Positions 44,029-52,591 of a stretch of 64,000 nucleotides of DNA are shown here, piece by piece; within the stretch, counting starts at the first letter, position 1; each line of letters opens with the position of its first letter. The stretch is taken from assembly GCF_024756235.1 (NCBI RefSeq), contig NZ_JANUGY010000001.1, forward strand, positions 372,001 through 436,000. Direction: 5' to 3'. Under the pieces are notes generated by a model. That model had not been told where the DNA came from. It saw nothing but the letters and a program-made list of their open reading frames with translations, and searched no databases. Made by a program: the position numbers and the translations under genes. The DNA comes from Massilia kyonggiensis. Lineage in GTDB: Bacteria > Pseudomonadota > Gammaproteobacteria > Burkholderiales > Burkholderiaceae_D.

Positions 44029-45483
44029 TCAGCGCGACGCGACCGTCGCTTCCGCCTTGCCCTGCTGCCACCCGCCACCCAGCGCCCGCGCGACGGAGAC
44101 CGCCGCCAGCAACCGCTGCGTGCGGATCTGCGCCGCGGCACGGTCGGCAGCCAGCGCGGAACGCTGCGCGTCGGTGACATCGAGGTACGTGGACACGCCG
44201 CGGTCGAAGCGCGCCTGCGCCACCTGCACGGCGCGTGCGGCGGCCTGCTGCGCCTGCACCTGCACGTCGCCCTGCTTCTGGCGCTGCTGCACGTCCGACA
44301 GCGCATCTTCCACTTCGCGCAGCGCCGTCAGCAGGCGGCCTTCGTGGTTCGCGACGGCTTCGTCGTAGCGCGCCTTCGCCAGCTTCACGTTGGCGTCGAT
44401 GCGGCCGCCCTCGAACACGGGCAGCGACAGCGCGAGCGGCCCGAACGAGAATTGGCGCGCGCTGCCCTTGGCCAGATTGCTCAGCGTCTCGGACGCATAG
44501 CCGAAATTACCCGTCAGCGACAGGCTCGGGTAGTACGCGCCCTCGGCCACGCCCACCTGCGCATTGAAGGCCTTCAGGGTGGCGACGCTCGCGGCGAGGT
44601 CCGGACGCTGGCCCAGCAGGCTCGCCGGCAGGCCGACGGGGATCGCGGGCGGCTGCGGCAACGCGGTGCCGGCGGCCGGGGCCACGACAGGCTCGCTCGG
44701 CGACGCGCCCACCAGCACGGCCAGCGCGTGTTCCAGCGTGTTGCGCTGGCGCTGGGCTTCCTGGATGTCGGCTTCGGCGTTGGCGCGCTCGATGCGGGTG
44801 CGCGACACGTCCAGCTCGTTCGACAGACCCGCGTTGAAGCGCGCCTCGATCAGCTGCTGCGATTCGCGGCGCGTGGCCAGCGCATCGTTCAGGATGGCGA
44901 TATCGGCATCGAGACCGCGCAGCTGCCAGTACGTCGCCGCGACCTGGCCGGACAACATCAGCATGACGCCGTCGCGGTCGTCCTGCGCGGCCAGCGCCTG
45001 GGCGTCGGCCGCTTCCACGGCGCGGCGCACGCGGCCCCACAGATCGAGCTCGTACGAGAAATTGGCGCCGACGGAGAATTCGTTGCCCTTGATCGACTGG
45101 TGGCCGAACGTCGCGCCCATCGGGCTTTCGGCGGACGTGCGCGAGTTCGCCACGCCGGCGGAGACGCCCACGGTCGGCAACTGGCCGGCGCGCGTCACGC
45201 CCAGCTGCGCCTGCGCCTGCACGAGGCGCTGCGCCGCGGCGCGCACGTTCGGGTTGTCGCGCAGGGCGCGTTGTTCCAGCTGGTCCAGCGCCGTGTCGCC
45301 GAACACGGTCCACCATGCGGCCGGCAGGCGTGCCGCCTCGTCCGCAGGTGCGGCCGCGGCGTGGCGGAAGGCCGGCGTCTCGATGCCCTGCGGCGCGACG
45401 AAATCCTTGCCGACGGTGCCGCAGGCGGACAGCAGTGCAGCCACGGCCAGCGCGACGGCAGACTTGATATAAACAGTTTTCAT
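44029..45483 (-). CDS. Outer membrane efflux lipoprotein (NodT/OprM family)
   Basis: A 484-residue outer membrane factor. The signal peptide ends in a lipobox LSAC, and the mature protein has the two tandem OEP repeats (LEQRALRDNPNVRAAAQRLV, LPQPPAIPVGLPASLLGQRPDLAAS and ALREVEDALSDVQQRQ) of NodT-type tripartite pump channels. It forms the trimeric exit duct for the pump encoded upstream; its gene follows the EmrB-type gene by 21 bases and is the last of the operon. Confidence 0.93.
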   Translation of the reverse strand: MKTVYIKSAVALAVAALLSACGTVGKDFVAPQGIETPAFRHAAAAPADEAARLPAAWWTVFGDTALDQLEQRALRDNPNVRAAAQRLVQAQAQLGVTRAGQLPTVGVSAGVANSRTSAESPMGATFGHQSIKGNEFSVGANFSYELDLWGRVRRAVEAADAQALAAQDDRDGVMLMLSGQVAATYWQLRGLDADIAILNDALATRRESQQLIEARFNAGLSNELDVSRTRIERANAEADIQEAQRQRNTLEHALAVLVGASPSEPVVAPAAGTALPQPPAIPVGLPASLLGQRPDLAASVATLKAFNAQVGVAEGAYYPSLSLTGNFGYASETLSNLAKGSARQFSFGPLALSLPVFEGGRIDANVKLAKARYDEAVANHEGRLLTALREVEDALSDVQQRQKQGDVQVQAQQAAARAVQVAQARFDRGVSTYLDVTDAQRSALAADRAAAQIRTQRLLAAVSVARALGGGWQQGKAEATVASR

Positions 45484-45504
45484 ACTTTATCCCTAATCCT
45501 TGGT

Positions 45505-47106
45505 TCAGTGGCCACCGCCACCGCCGCCGCTGGGCGACTTGAGCTTGTCCGAGAACCACAGCGGAATGATCGCCACGAGCAGGATCATGCCGACGATGAA
45601 GAAGCCGTCGTTGTAGGCCATCACGAACGACTCGCGCCGCACGATGCGGTCGATCGCGCCGATGGCCTGCTGGGCAGCGGTCGCCGGGTCGAAGCCCTTG
45701 GCGAGGAACGATTGCGTCAGCGCGTCGAGGCGCGCCTGCGTCGCGGCGGAGACCAGCGAGACCGATTCGCCCAGGCGCTCCGAGTGGAAGTGCTCGCGGT
45801 TCGTGAGGGCCGTCGCCAGCAGCGCAATGCCCACCGAGCCGCCCAGGTTGCGGGTCATGTTGAACAGGCTCGACGCAGACGTCATGTCTTTCGGCTGGAT
45901 GCCGGCCATGGCAAAGTTCGACAGGGTCAGCATCACGAACGGCTGGCCCAGCGCGCGGATGATCTGCGACAGCATCAGCTGGTCGTAGCCCGTGCTCGCA
46001 TCCATGTACGCGTTCATCAGGCACGAGATGCCGAACAGCCCGAGGCCGAACGAGCACAGGATGCGGTTGTCGATCTTCTGCGACAGGCGCGCCACGAACG
46101 GCATCACGAACAGCTGCGGCAGGCCGACCCACGCGATCACTTCACCGATCTGCATCGGCGAATAGCCGGCGATCTGGCCCAGGAACAGCGGCAGCAGGAA
46201 CGACGAGCCATACAGGCCCATGCCGATCACCGCGGACAGCACGGTCGCGACGAGGAAGTTGCGCTGGCCGTACAGGCGCAGGTTGACGAACGGCTCCGGC
46301 CGCGAAAAGCCGATCACGACCCAGCCGAGGATGCCGACCAGCGCCAGCGAGGCGAACGTGATGATGAAGCCGGACTCGAACCAGTCCTTCGAATTACCCT
46401 CTTCCAGGAAGATCGTCAGGCTCGCGAGACCGGTCGCCATGAACGCGATGCCGAGCCAGTCGGCCTTGACCAGCGCCTTCAGGTCCATGGGCTCGCGGTC
46501 GATGCCCCAGTACATGCCGGCGATGAGCAGCACGCCCGGCACCCAGTTGATGTAGAAGATCGACGGCCAGCCGTACAACTCCGTCAGGTAGCCGCCCAAG
46601 GTCGGGCCCATCGCGGGCGCCAGCGTGGCGGTCAGGCCGAACATCGCCATGCCGACGGCGCGCTTGGCCGGGGGCAGGCGCGTCATCACGAGGGTCATCG
46701 CCATCGGGATCAGCGCGCCGCCCGTAAAGCCCTGCATCATGCGGAACACGATCATGCTGGACAGGCTCCAGGCCGCGCCGCACAGCGTGGAGAACACGAG
46801 GAACAGCGCCGTCGTGAGCATCAGGTAGCGGCGCTGGCCGAGGGCGCGCACGAACAGCGCCGTCATCGGGATCACCACGATCTCGGCGCACAGGTAGGCG
46901 GTCGAGATCCACGAGCCCTCTTCCTGCGTGGCCGACAGGGTGCCGAGGATGTCGCGCAGCGAAGAGTTGGTGATCTGGATGTCGAGCACCGCCATGAAGG
47001 CGCCGAGCATGCCGGCCAGCACCGCGATCCAGGTTCGCGCGTCGATGCGCGCGCCATTGGCCGGCGGGGCGTGGGGTGCGATCGGCTTGGTGATCGTCGT
47101 GGACAT
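45505..47106 (-). CDS. DHA2 family MFS efflux pump (EmrB type)
   Basis: A 533-residue, 14-helix proton antiporter. Motif A/D1 region FMAVLDIQITNSSLRDI and motif C region LAPAMGPTLGGYLTELYGW are typical of EmrB/QacA drug exporters, and the central repeat break lies near residue 215. The tail ends in a run of six glycines before the final His. AAGGAA precedes ATG 47106. It works with the HlyD-type adaptor encoded 13 bases upstream and the outer membrane channel downstream to expel hydrophobic toxins or drugs. Confidence 0.93.
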   Translation of the reverse strand: MSTTITKPIAPHAPPANGARIDARTWIAVLAGMLGAFMAVLDIQITNSSLRDILGTLSATQEEGSWISTAYLCAEIVVIPMTALFVRALGQRRYLMLTTALFLVFSTLCGAAWSLSSMIVFRMMQGFTGGALIPMAMTLVMTRLPPAKRAVGMAMFGLTATLAPAMGPTLGGYLTELYGWPSIFYINWVPGVLLIAGMYWGIDREPMDLKALVKADWLGIAFMATGLASLTIFLEEGNSKDWFESGFIITFASLALVGILGWVVIGFSRPEPFVNLRLYGQRNFLVATVLSAVIGMGLYGSSFLLPLFLGQIAGYSPMQIGEVIAWVGLPQLFVMPFVARLSQKIDNRILCSFGLGLFGISCLMNAYMDASTGYDQLMLSQIIRALGQPFVMLTLSNFAMAGIQPKDMTSASSLFNMTRNLGGSVGIALLATALTNREHFHSERLGESVSLVSAATQARLDALTQSFLAKGFDPATAAQQAIGAIDRIVRRESFVMAYNDGFFIVGMILLVAIIPLWFSDKLKSPSGGGGGGH

Positions 47107-47119
47107 CACGGTTCCTTGG

Positions 47120-48262
47120 TTATTTAGCGGCGGCAGCTTGCTGTTGCGTTGCGCTTTGGCGCAGGTCGATCTCGACGACTGTCGACATGCCCGGCACGAG
47201 GCGGCCCGCATACTTCTTGAGGTCTTCCGGCGCGAACGTGATCTTCACGGGCACGCGCTGGACGATCTTGGTGAAGTTGCCGGTCGCGTTATCGGCCGGC
47301 AGCAGCGCGAACTGGTTGCCCGACGCCGGCGAGAAGCTGTCCACGCGGCCGACCAGTTCGTGCTTCGGCAGCGCGTCCACTTCGATGCTGACCTGCTGGC
47401 CCGGCACGATGCCCGGCAGCTGGGTTTCTTTGAAGTTGGCGACGACCCACACGTCATCCTGCACGATGGCGGCCAGCTGCTGGCCCGGCTGCACGCGCGC
47501 GCCGACTTCCACGCTGCGCTTGCCGACGCGGCCGGAGACCGGCGACACGATGCGGTTGTAGCCGAGCTGCTGCTGGGCGTCCTTCAACTGCGCCTGCAAC
47601 ACTTTCACCTGCGCCTTGAGCACGTCGCGCGCCGACGTCGCGGCGGCGATCTGGGCCTGGGCGGCGCTGGCGTTGTCGCGGCGCGCCGTGACGTCGGCCG
47701 TGGCGCTCGCGCGCGCCGCCGTGGCGGCATCGACTTCGGCCTTCGAGACGGCCTTCATCTGGCTGTTGTACAGCTGGCCGTAGCGCTCGGCGTCCTGGCG
47801 GGCACGCACGAGGTTGGCCTGGGCCTGCACGACCTGCGCCTGGGCGGCCGAGGCCTGCGCCTTGGCCTGCTGGATGGCGGCGTCGGCCTGCACGATCTGC
47901 TGCTCCACGCTGGCGATCTGGGCCTGGATCTGCTCGACCTTCACGCCCTGGTCGGCCGGGTCCAGCTCGGCCAGCACGTCGCCGGCCTTGATGACCTGGT
48001 TATCCTCGAACAGCACTTTGGTCACGACGCCCGGGATGCGCGACGACACCGGGTGCACGTGGCCCGTGACGTAGGCATTCTCGGTCTCGACGAAATAATG
48101 GCTGCGGTACCACATGCGGCCGCCGGCGGCCAGCGCGGCGGCGGCGATCAGGCCCACCACGATCAGTACGCGCTTCGGAGGCCCCTTGGCGGCGTTCGCG
48201 GCAGTGGCCGGTGGAACGGCGGCGGCCGGCTTGTGGTCGACCGTGGTTTGCGTATCAGGCAT
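47120..48262 (-). CDS. HlyD family membrane fusion protein (EmrA type)
   Basis: A 380-residue periplasmic adaptor. It has one N-terminal transmembrane helix (about 31-48), a lipoyl half-domain (TGHVHPVSSRIPGVVTKVLF), a long alanine/glutamine-rich coiled-coil hairpin (about 95-210), the second lipoyl half (NRIVSPVSGRVGKRSVEVG) and a beta-barrel. The order and length match EmrA. It bridges the inner-membrane pump and the outer membrane channel. It is the first gene of the efflux operon, divergent from a TetR gene, with CCGGAG before its ATG. Confidence 0.93.
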   Translation of the reverse strand: MPDTQTTVDHKPAAAVPPATAANAAKGPPKRVLIVVGLIAAAALAAGGRMWYRSHYFVETENAYVTGHVHPVSSRIPGVVTKVLFEDNQVIKAGDVLAELDPADQGVKVEQIQAQIASVEQQIVQADAAIQQAKAQASAAQAQVVQAQANLVRARQDAERYGQLYNSQMKAVSKAEVDAATAARASATADVTARRDNASAAQAQIAAATSARDVLKAQVKVLQAQLKDAQQQLGYNRIVSPVSGRVGKRSVEVGARVQPGQQLAAIVQDDVWVVANFKETQLPGIVPGQQVSIEVDALPKHELVGRVDSFSPASGNQFALLPADNATGNFTKIVQRVPVKITFAPEDLKKYAGRLVPGMSTVVEIDLRQSATQQQAAAAK

Positions 48263-48275
48263 GTGAAACTCCGGA

Positions 48276-48351
48276 AAGAAATGAAATTAGTCCATCGCAT
48301 TATTGGACAAGTTTTTGCCAAAGTCAAGAAATGAAACGGTTGCATTTCATT
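48276..48351. promoter_or_regulatory. Operator region between efflux operon and tetR
   Basis: The 104-base divergent region holds an 11-base direct repeat AAGAAATGAAA (48276-48286 and 48326-48336), a GTCCA-N9-TGGAC dyad (48290-48308), and an AATGAAA/TTTCATT inverted repeat (48330-48336 and 48345-48351). Such arrays between a TetR gene and its efflux operon are normally the repressor's sites. Confidence 0.6.
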
Positions 48352-48366
48352 AGAGATTCCCTTAGC

Positions 48367-49041
48367 ATGGAGCCCATGGACAAACATATGCATGACGCAT
48401 CCGAATGCCCCGGCAAGGGCGCGGGCCGGCCCAAGGCCGCCGACGTCGAGGCGCGCACGCAGGAGTTGCTGCATATCGCCGGCACCCTGTTTCTCAAGAA
48501 TGGCTATACGAAGACGAGCCTCGAATCGATCGCCCGCGCGGCGCACGTGGCGGTGCGCACGATCTACGTGAAATTCGGCGGCAAGGAAGGCCTGCTGGCC
48601 GCCGTGCTGGCCAATAAACGCCACCGCTTCTTCCGCAGCCAGCCGATGGAGACGGACACCCGTCCGCTGCGCGAGATCGTGGACGACTTCGCGCACCAGA
48701 TGTACGCGATGATCACGTCGCAGGAAGCGATCAGTCTGCAGCGCGTCGTGCTGGCCGAGGCGCCGACGAACCCGGAACTGGCCGAGGCATTCTGGAACAG
48801 CGGGCCGCGCATGACGCGCGAGATGCTGGCCCGCTTTTTCGCCCGCCCGGAGATCCGCGCCCAGATGCGGCCCGACGTGCCGCTCGAGCTGCTGCCCTGC
48901 CACCTGATGAGCACCATCACCGGCGAAATCTTCATGAACCTCATGCGCCCGCATTACGTCGTCGACCCGGACAAGGCCATGCGCGACCTGGAAGGCCGGC
49001 TCGAATTGTTCTATCACAGCATCCTGCCGCCAAGAACTTAA
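48367..49041 (+). CDS. TetR family regulator of the efflux operon
   Basis: A 224-residue TetR-type repressor. The helix-turn-helix region is at about 29-75 (TQELLHIAGTLFLKNGYTKTSLESIARAAHVAVRTIYVKFGGKEGLL), and the ligand domain follows with the TetR_C-like helices (DFAHQMYAMITSQEAISLQRVV). ATG 48367 is taken as start; ATG 48376, nine bases on, is equally possible. It is divergent from the EmrAB/OMF operon and most likely represses it until a pump substrate binds. Confidence 0.88.
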   Translation: MEPMDKHMHDASECPGKGAGRPKAADVEARTQELLHIAGTLFLKNGYTKTSLESIARAAHVAVRTIYVKFGGKEGLLAAVLANKRHRFFRSQPMETDTRPLREIVDDFAHQMYAMITSQEAISLQRVVLAEAPTNPELAEAFWNSGPRMTREMLARFFARPEIRAQMRPDVPLELLPCHLMSTITGEIFMNLMRPHYVVDPDKAMRDLEGRLELFYHSILPPRT

Positions 49042-49126
49042 TTCCTTTTGGCAAAGACAATGTGCGTCATCGCACCGACCTGATCGGTGGGAACGGCATA
49101 GCCTGTGATCTTTGAAGGAGGATGTC

Positions 49127-49180
49127 ATGAACAACAATACGAATACCAAGACGGCAGTTCGCCGCAAGGAGGGTGCATGA
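49127..49180 (+). CDS. 17-residue leader ORF coupled to a small protein gene
   Basis: ATG at 49127 is preceded by AAGGAGG at ideal spacing and encodes MNNNTNTKTAVRRKEGA, then TGA. The TGA overlaps the ATG of the next ORF (ATGA at 49177-49180), so ribosomes ending here could restart on the next gene. The peptide is polar and basic. It may be a real micro-protein or an uORF that sets translation of the downstream gene; the sequence alone does not tell. Confidence 0.5.
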   Translation: MNNNTNTKTAVRRKEGA

Positions 49181-49362
49181 GCAAGTCGTCCCGTTATGAA
49201 TGGCGCGACCAGCAGGCCGCGCTGCACGAGCGCATGAAGGGCTTTCTCGCCAACCCGAGCAATGAACAGCTCGAGGCCGTCGTCGCCGAGATGCGCGCGT
49301 ATGCGGATGCCGCACAGAGCGGCAGTATCGAGATCCCGCAGGCCTGGACTGCTTACAGTTAA
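49177..49362 (+). CDS. Small hypothetical protein, 61 residues
   Basis: A 61-residue soluble protein with an AAGGAGG Shine-Dalgarno sequence six bases before its ATG. Predicted features: a basic, aromatic N-terminus (SKSSRYEWRDQQAALHERM), then a helix with acidic face (SNEQLEAVVAEMRAYADAA). It has no membrane segment or Cys, and I do not recognise the family. It is coupled to the leader ORF before it and followed by a strong terminator, so the two ORFs form a short transcript of their own. A CACCGA-N5-TCGGTG dyad at 49073-49089 upstream may be an operator. Confidence 0.65.
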   Translation: MSKSSRYEWRDQQAALHERMKGFLANPSNEQLEAVVAEMRAYADAAQSGSIEIPQAWTAYS

Positions 49363-49387
49363 GCTCGCACTACTCTCGACCCGGGAT

Positions 49388-49416
49388 CGGCAGGCAAACG
49401 CCTGCCGTTTTCTTTT
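49388..49416 (+). terminator. Rho-independent terminator after the small-protein gene
   Basis: Stem CGGCAGGC/GCCTGCCG with an AAAC loop, followed by TTTTCTTTT. It ends the short transcript that begins before 49127. Confidence 0.9.
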
Positions 49417-49528
49417 GGCGCTTCCACATTGCATTTCGCGCCGCCCCGCAGCATTTCGTCGTATCGCCGCCAACGCGATGATGCCCCTGGCTACAGTGTG
49501 TTCACCAACATAACCACTGGAGCCCATC

Positions 49529-49948
49529 ATGATCCGCACCGCCCTGCTGACCCTGGCCCTCGCCGCCCCGTTCGCCCCGCAGTTTGCTTATTCTGCCGAC
49601 CTCGTCATCCACGTCGACAACGTCAAGTCGGCGTCGGGCCAGGTCATGGTCGCCCTGTACGACAACGCCGGCGCCTTCCTCAAGCAACCGGTCCGCGCGG
49701 AAAAGGCGAAGGCCGACAAGGCCGGCACGACGCTCGTCTTCCACGACGTCGCACCGGGCGACTACGGCTTCGCGGTGTTCCAGGATACCAACGACAACGG
49801 CCGCATGGACCGGAATCTGATGGGCATCCCGACCGAGCCGATCGCCTTCAGCAACAACGCCCAAGGCCGCATGGGCCCGCCGGACTTCGCCGCCGTCAAG
49901 CTGGCCGTGCCGGCCGCCGGCCTGGACACGTCCGTGACCCTGCGCTGA
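49529..49948 (+). CDS. DUF2141 family exported protein
   Basis: A 139-residue exported protein with a signal peptide at about 1-22 (cleavage near YSADL). The mature part is one DUF2141 domain: VKSASGQVMVALYDNAGAFL, FHDVAPGDYGFAVFQDTNDNGRMD, MGIPTEPIAFSNNA. The family is of unknown function; it is a small beta-sandwich seen beside carotenoid and lipid genes in several proteobacteria. It is the first gene of a unit with a carotenoid oxygenase gene 14 bases downstream. A TACAGT at 49492-49497 may be the -10 box. Confidence 0.85.
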   Translation: MIRTALLTLALAAPFAPQFAYSADLVIHVDNVKSASGQVMVALYDNAGAFLKQPVRAEKAKADKAGTTLVFHDVAPGDYGFAVFQDTNDNGRMDRNLMGIPTEPIAFSNNAQGRMGPPDFAAVKLAVPAAGLDTSVTLR

Positions 49949-49962
49949 TCCGGGAGGCCGCC

Positions 49963-51450
49963 ATGCAACGCCGCCATTTCATCAAAACCGGCCTCGGCTT
50001 CGCCGCACTCGGCATCGCCGGCTTCGCCCGCGCCGACGCCCGCACGACGTACCAGCGCTTCCACGCCGCCCTCGCCCGTGACCAGGAGCTGATGGTGTAC
50101 GCGAACCTGGAAGGCGACCAGCAGGGCCACGCCCACGTCGAAGGCGAGATCCCGGCCGGGCTGCAAGGCACGTTCTTCCGCAACGGCCCCGGCCGCTTCG
50201 AACTGGGCGGCGAGCGTTACCACCACTGGTTCGACGGCGACGGCTTTGCCCAGGCCTGGCGCATCGAAGGCGGCACGGTAACGCACCAGGGCCGCTTCGT
50301 CGAGACCCGCAAGTTCCTCGACGAATCCGCCGCCGGCCAGTTCCTGTATCCCGCCTTCGGCACGAACGTCGCGCGACGGGGCTTTCGCGACAACGACAGC
50401 CTGAACACGGCCAATACGAACCTGCTGCCGTTCAACGACCGTTTATATGCGCTGTGGGAAGGCGGCTCCGCGACGGAACTCGATCCCGCGACGCTCGCCA
50501 CCGTCGGCCTCCACACGTGGCGCGACGACCTCGCCGCGATGCCGTTCTCCGCCCACCCGAAAGTCGAGCCGGACGGCACCCTGTGGAACTTCGGCGCCCT
50601 GCCCGGCGGCGACAGGCTCGCCCTGTACCGCATCGGCGCGAACGGCCGGGTGCTGCAAGCCGGCGTGGCCGAGGTGCCGAAGCTCGCGCTGCAGCACGAT
50701 TTCGCCGTGAGCGCGCGCCACCTCGTGTTCGTCGTGCCGCCGTACGACATCTCGGACGACGCGACCCTGAGCCTGGCCGACCGCCACGTGTGGGCGGGCG
50801 CGAAACGCGGTGCGCGCATCGTCGTGGTGGCCAAGGACACGCTCGCGATCCGCCGCGTCTACGACCTGCCGCCGCGCATGGCGTTCCACTTCGGGAATGC
50901 GTGGGACGAGGGCAACGTCACGCATGTCGACCTCGTGCTGCACGACGGCGATTTCTTGAAGGCGACCAGCCGCGTGATGGAAGGCGAGCGCGAGCCGAAC
51001 CGGCCCGCCCTCCACGCCGCCGTGCGCCTCCGCCTCGACCTTGCCGGCGGCACCGTGTCCACGACCCGCCTGCTCGACGGCGCCGAGTTCCCGCGCGTGA
51101 TGCCGCACGCCGTCGGCCGGCGCCATGGCCGTCTCGCCATGCTGTCCAGCGATGCGCGGAACACGTCACTGATGATGGACACCGTGAACGTCGTCGACGT
51201 CGAACGCGGCCGCGCGGACAGCTGGCACTTCGCTGCCGGCTGGCGCGCCGAGGAACACGTGCTCGTCCCGCGCAAGGGTGCGCGATCGGAAACGGATGGC
51301 TGGCTCGTGGGCGTGGCGCAGGATACGAACACGGCCACGAGCGTCTTGAGCGTGTTCGACGCGGCGCGCGTGGCCGACGGTCCGGTCGCGCTGGCCCGGC
51401 TGCCCTATCGCACGCCGCATTGTTTCCATGGTAACTTTCTGGCTGCTTAA
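49963..51450 (+). CDS. Carotenoid oxygenase family protein, Tat-exported
   Basis: A 495-residue non-haem iron enzyme. The N-terminus QRRHFIKTGLGFAALGIAGFARA is a twin-arginine signal, so the folded iron enzyme is exported. The seven-bladed propeller carries the four iron-binding histidines in SAHPKVE, LQHDFAV, MAFHFGNAWDEG and the C-terminal HCFHGNF. Family members cleave carotenoids or, in some bacteria, stilbenes and lignin-type compounds; a periplasmic location is unusual for carotenoid cleavage and leaves the substrate open. GGGAGG precedes the ATG. A histidine kinase gene follows after 12 bases. Confidence 0.9.
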   Translation: MQRRHFIKTGLGFAALGIAGFARADARTTYQRFHAALARDQELMVYANLEGDQQGHAHVEGEIPAGLQGTFFRNGPGRFELGGERYHHWFDGDGFAQAWRIEGGTVTHQGRFVETRKFLDESAAGQFLYPAFGTNVARRGFRDNDSLNTANTNLLPFNDRLYALWEGGSATELDPATLATVGLHTWRDDLAAMPFSAHPKVEPDGTLWNFGALPGGDRLALYRIGANGRVLQAGVAEVPKLALQHDFAVSARHLVFVVPPYDISDDATLSLADRHVWAGAKRGARIVVVAKDTLAIRRVYDLPPRMAFHFGNAWDEGNVTHVDLVLHDGDFLKATSRVMEGEREPNRPALHAAVRLRLDLAGGTVSTTRLLDGAEFPRVMPHAVGRRHGRLAMLSSDARNTSLMMDTVNVVDVERGRADSWHFAAGWRAEEHVLVPRKGARSETDGWLVGVAQDTNTATSVLSVFDAARVADGPVALARLPYRTPHCFHGNFLAA

Positions 51451-51462
51451 GACAAGGACATC

Positions 51463-52572
51463 ATGCCGACACCGATCACGCCCTCGATGCACCCGCTGGA
51501 ATCGTTCGCGCCCTTCCGGCGCTGGCGCCCTTCGCCGCTGCGCAACCTCGTCTACACGTTCGTGTGGAACGGCATCATCGGCGTCGCGCTGACGTGCGTG
51601 GCGCTGCTGTTCGGCACCCGTGCGCCGGTCGCCACGCTGCTGACGGAGATGCTGTTCGCGTCGAACGTGATCGGCTTCCTCATCCACGGCGTGGTGCACC
51701 TGCTGCGCCGCATCGCGCCCGGACGGAACAGCGCGGCGATGCGGGCCGCAAGACTGCTGCTGACGGCATGTTGCGCCCTGCTCGGCCTGGCCATCACGGA
51801 CGCCGTGCTCGGTGGAGGCAGCACCTTCGACGCCTTGCTGCACACGGGGCTGATGGCGCGCTACCTGCCGGGCGCCATGGTGGTCGCGCTGCTGATGGCC
51901 GGCGTGCTGACGGCCGGCGAGCGCCGCGTCGCGCGCGAGATCGAGACGGCGCGCCAGCAGGAACAGATCGCCGAAGCGGCGCGCCTGCTCGCGGAGGCGA
52001 AGCTGCGCACGCTGCAGGCCCAGATCGAACCGCACTTCCTGTACAACACGCTGGCTAACGTCGTGAGCCTGATCGGCTCGGACCCGACCCGCGCCCGCCA
52101 CATGCTCGAGCGCCTGATCGATTTCCTGCGTGCGAGCCTGTCGGCCAGCCGCGCGGAGCACGCCACGCTGGGCGCCGAGATCGACCTCGCGCGCGCCTAT
52201 CTCGACCTGCTGACGGTCCGCATGGGCGCACGGCTGCGCTACCGCATCGACGTGGACGACGCCTGCCGCGCCGCGGCCATTGCGCCGATGCTGATCCAGC
52301 CGCTCGTGGAAAACGCCGTCATGCACGGCATCGAACCGAAGGTCGATGGCGGCACCATCGTCGTGCGCGCGCGCAGGCTTGACTCGGGCCTGTGCGTGGA
52401 AGTGGCCGACGACGGGGTGGGCTTGACGGCGGCGGCGCCTCGTCCCGGCGGCGGCGTCGGCCTGTCGAACCTGCGCGAGCGCCTGCGCACCTTGCATGGA
52501 AATCTTGCTAAAATACAATTGATCGAAAATCAAGACGGCGGCGTCACGTCGCGTCTGATCCTGCCTGTATAA
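51463..52572 (+). CDS. LytS-type sensor histidine kinase (His_kinase family)
   Basis: A 369-residue membrane kinase with four hydrophobic segments between about 28 and 150, a short coiled coil (ETARQQEQIAEAARLLAEAKL), and the LytS-type phosphoacceptor region LQAQIEPHFLYNTLANV with the His near position 192. The HATPase domain follows, with NAVMHGIEP and DDGVGL. It has no recognisable extracellular sensor domain, so it may sense membrane state or a hydrophobic ligand. It is co-transcribed with the carotenoid oxygenase before it and the response regulator after it. Confidence 0.9.
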   Translation: MPTPITPSMHPLESFAPFRRWRPSPLRNLVYTFVWNGIIGVALTCVALLFGTRAPVATLLTEMLFASNVIGFLIHGVVHLLRRIAPGRNSAAMRAARLLLTACCALLGLAITDAVLGGGSTFDALLHTGLMARYLPGAMVVALLMAGVLTAGERRVAREIETARQQEQIAEAARLLAEAKLRTLQAQIEPHFLYNTLANVVSLIGSDPTRARHMLERLIDFLRASLSASRAEHATLGAEIDLARAYLDLLTVRMGARLRYRIDVDDACRAAAIAPMLIQPLVENAVMHGIEPKVDGGTIVVRARRLDSGLCVEVADDGVGLTAAAPRPGGGVGLSNLRERLRTLHGNLAKIQLIENQDGGVTSRLILPV

Positions 52573-52591
52573 GTCCTGTCGAGGTACCAAC

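Noticed and set aside
44344..47127. A 927-codon open frame on the plus strand opposite the efflux genes
   Set aside because: Charged, repetitive translation with no recognisable domain; the opposite strand encodes the complete pump operon.
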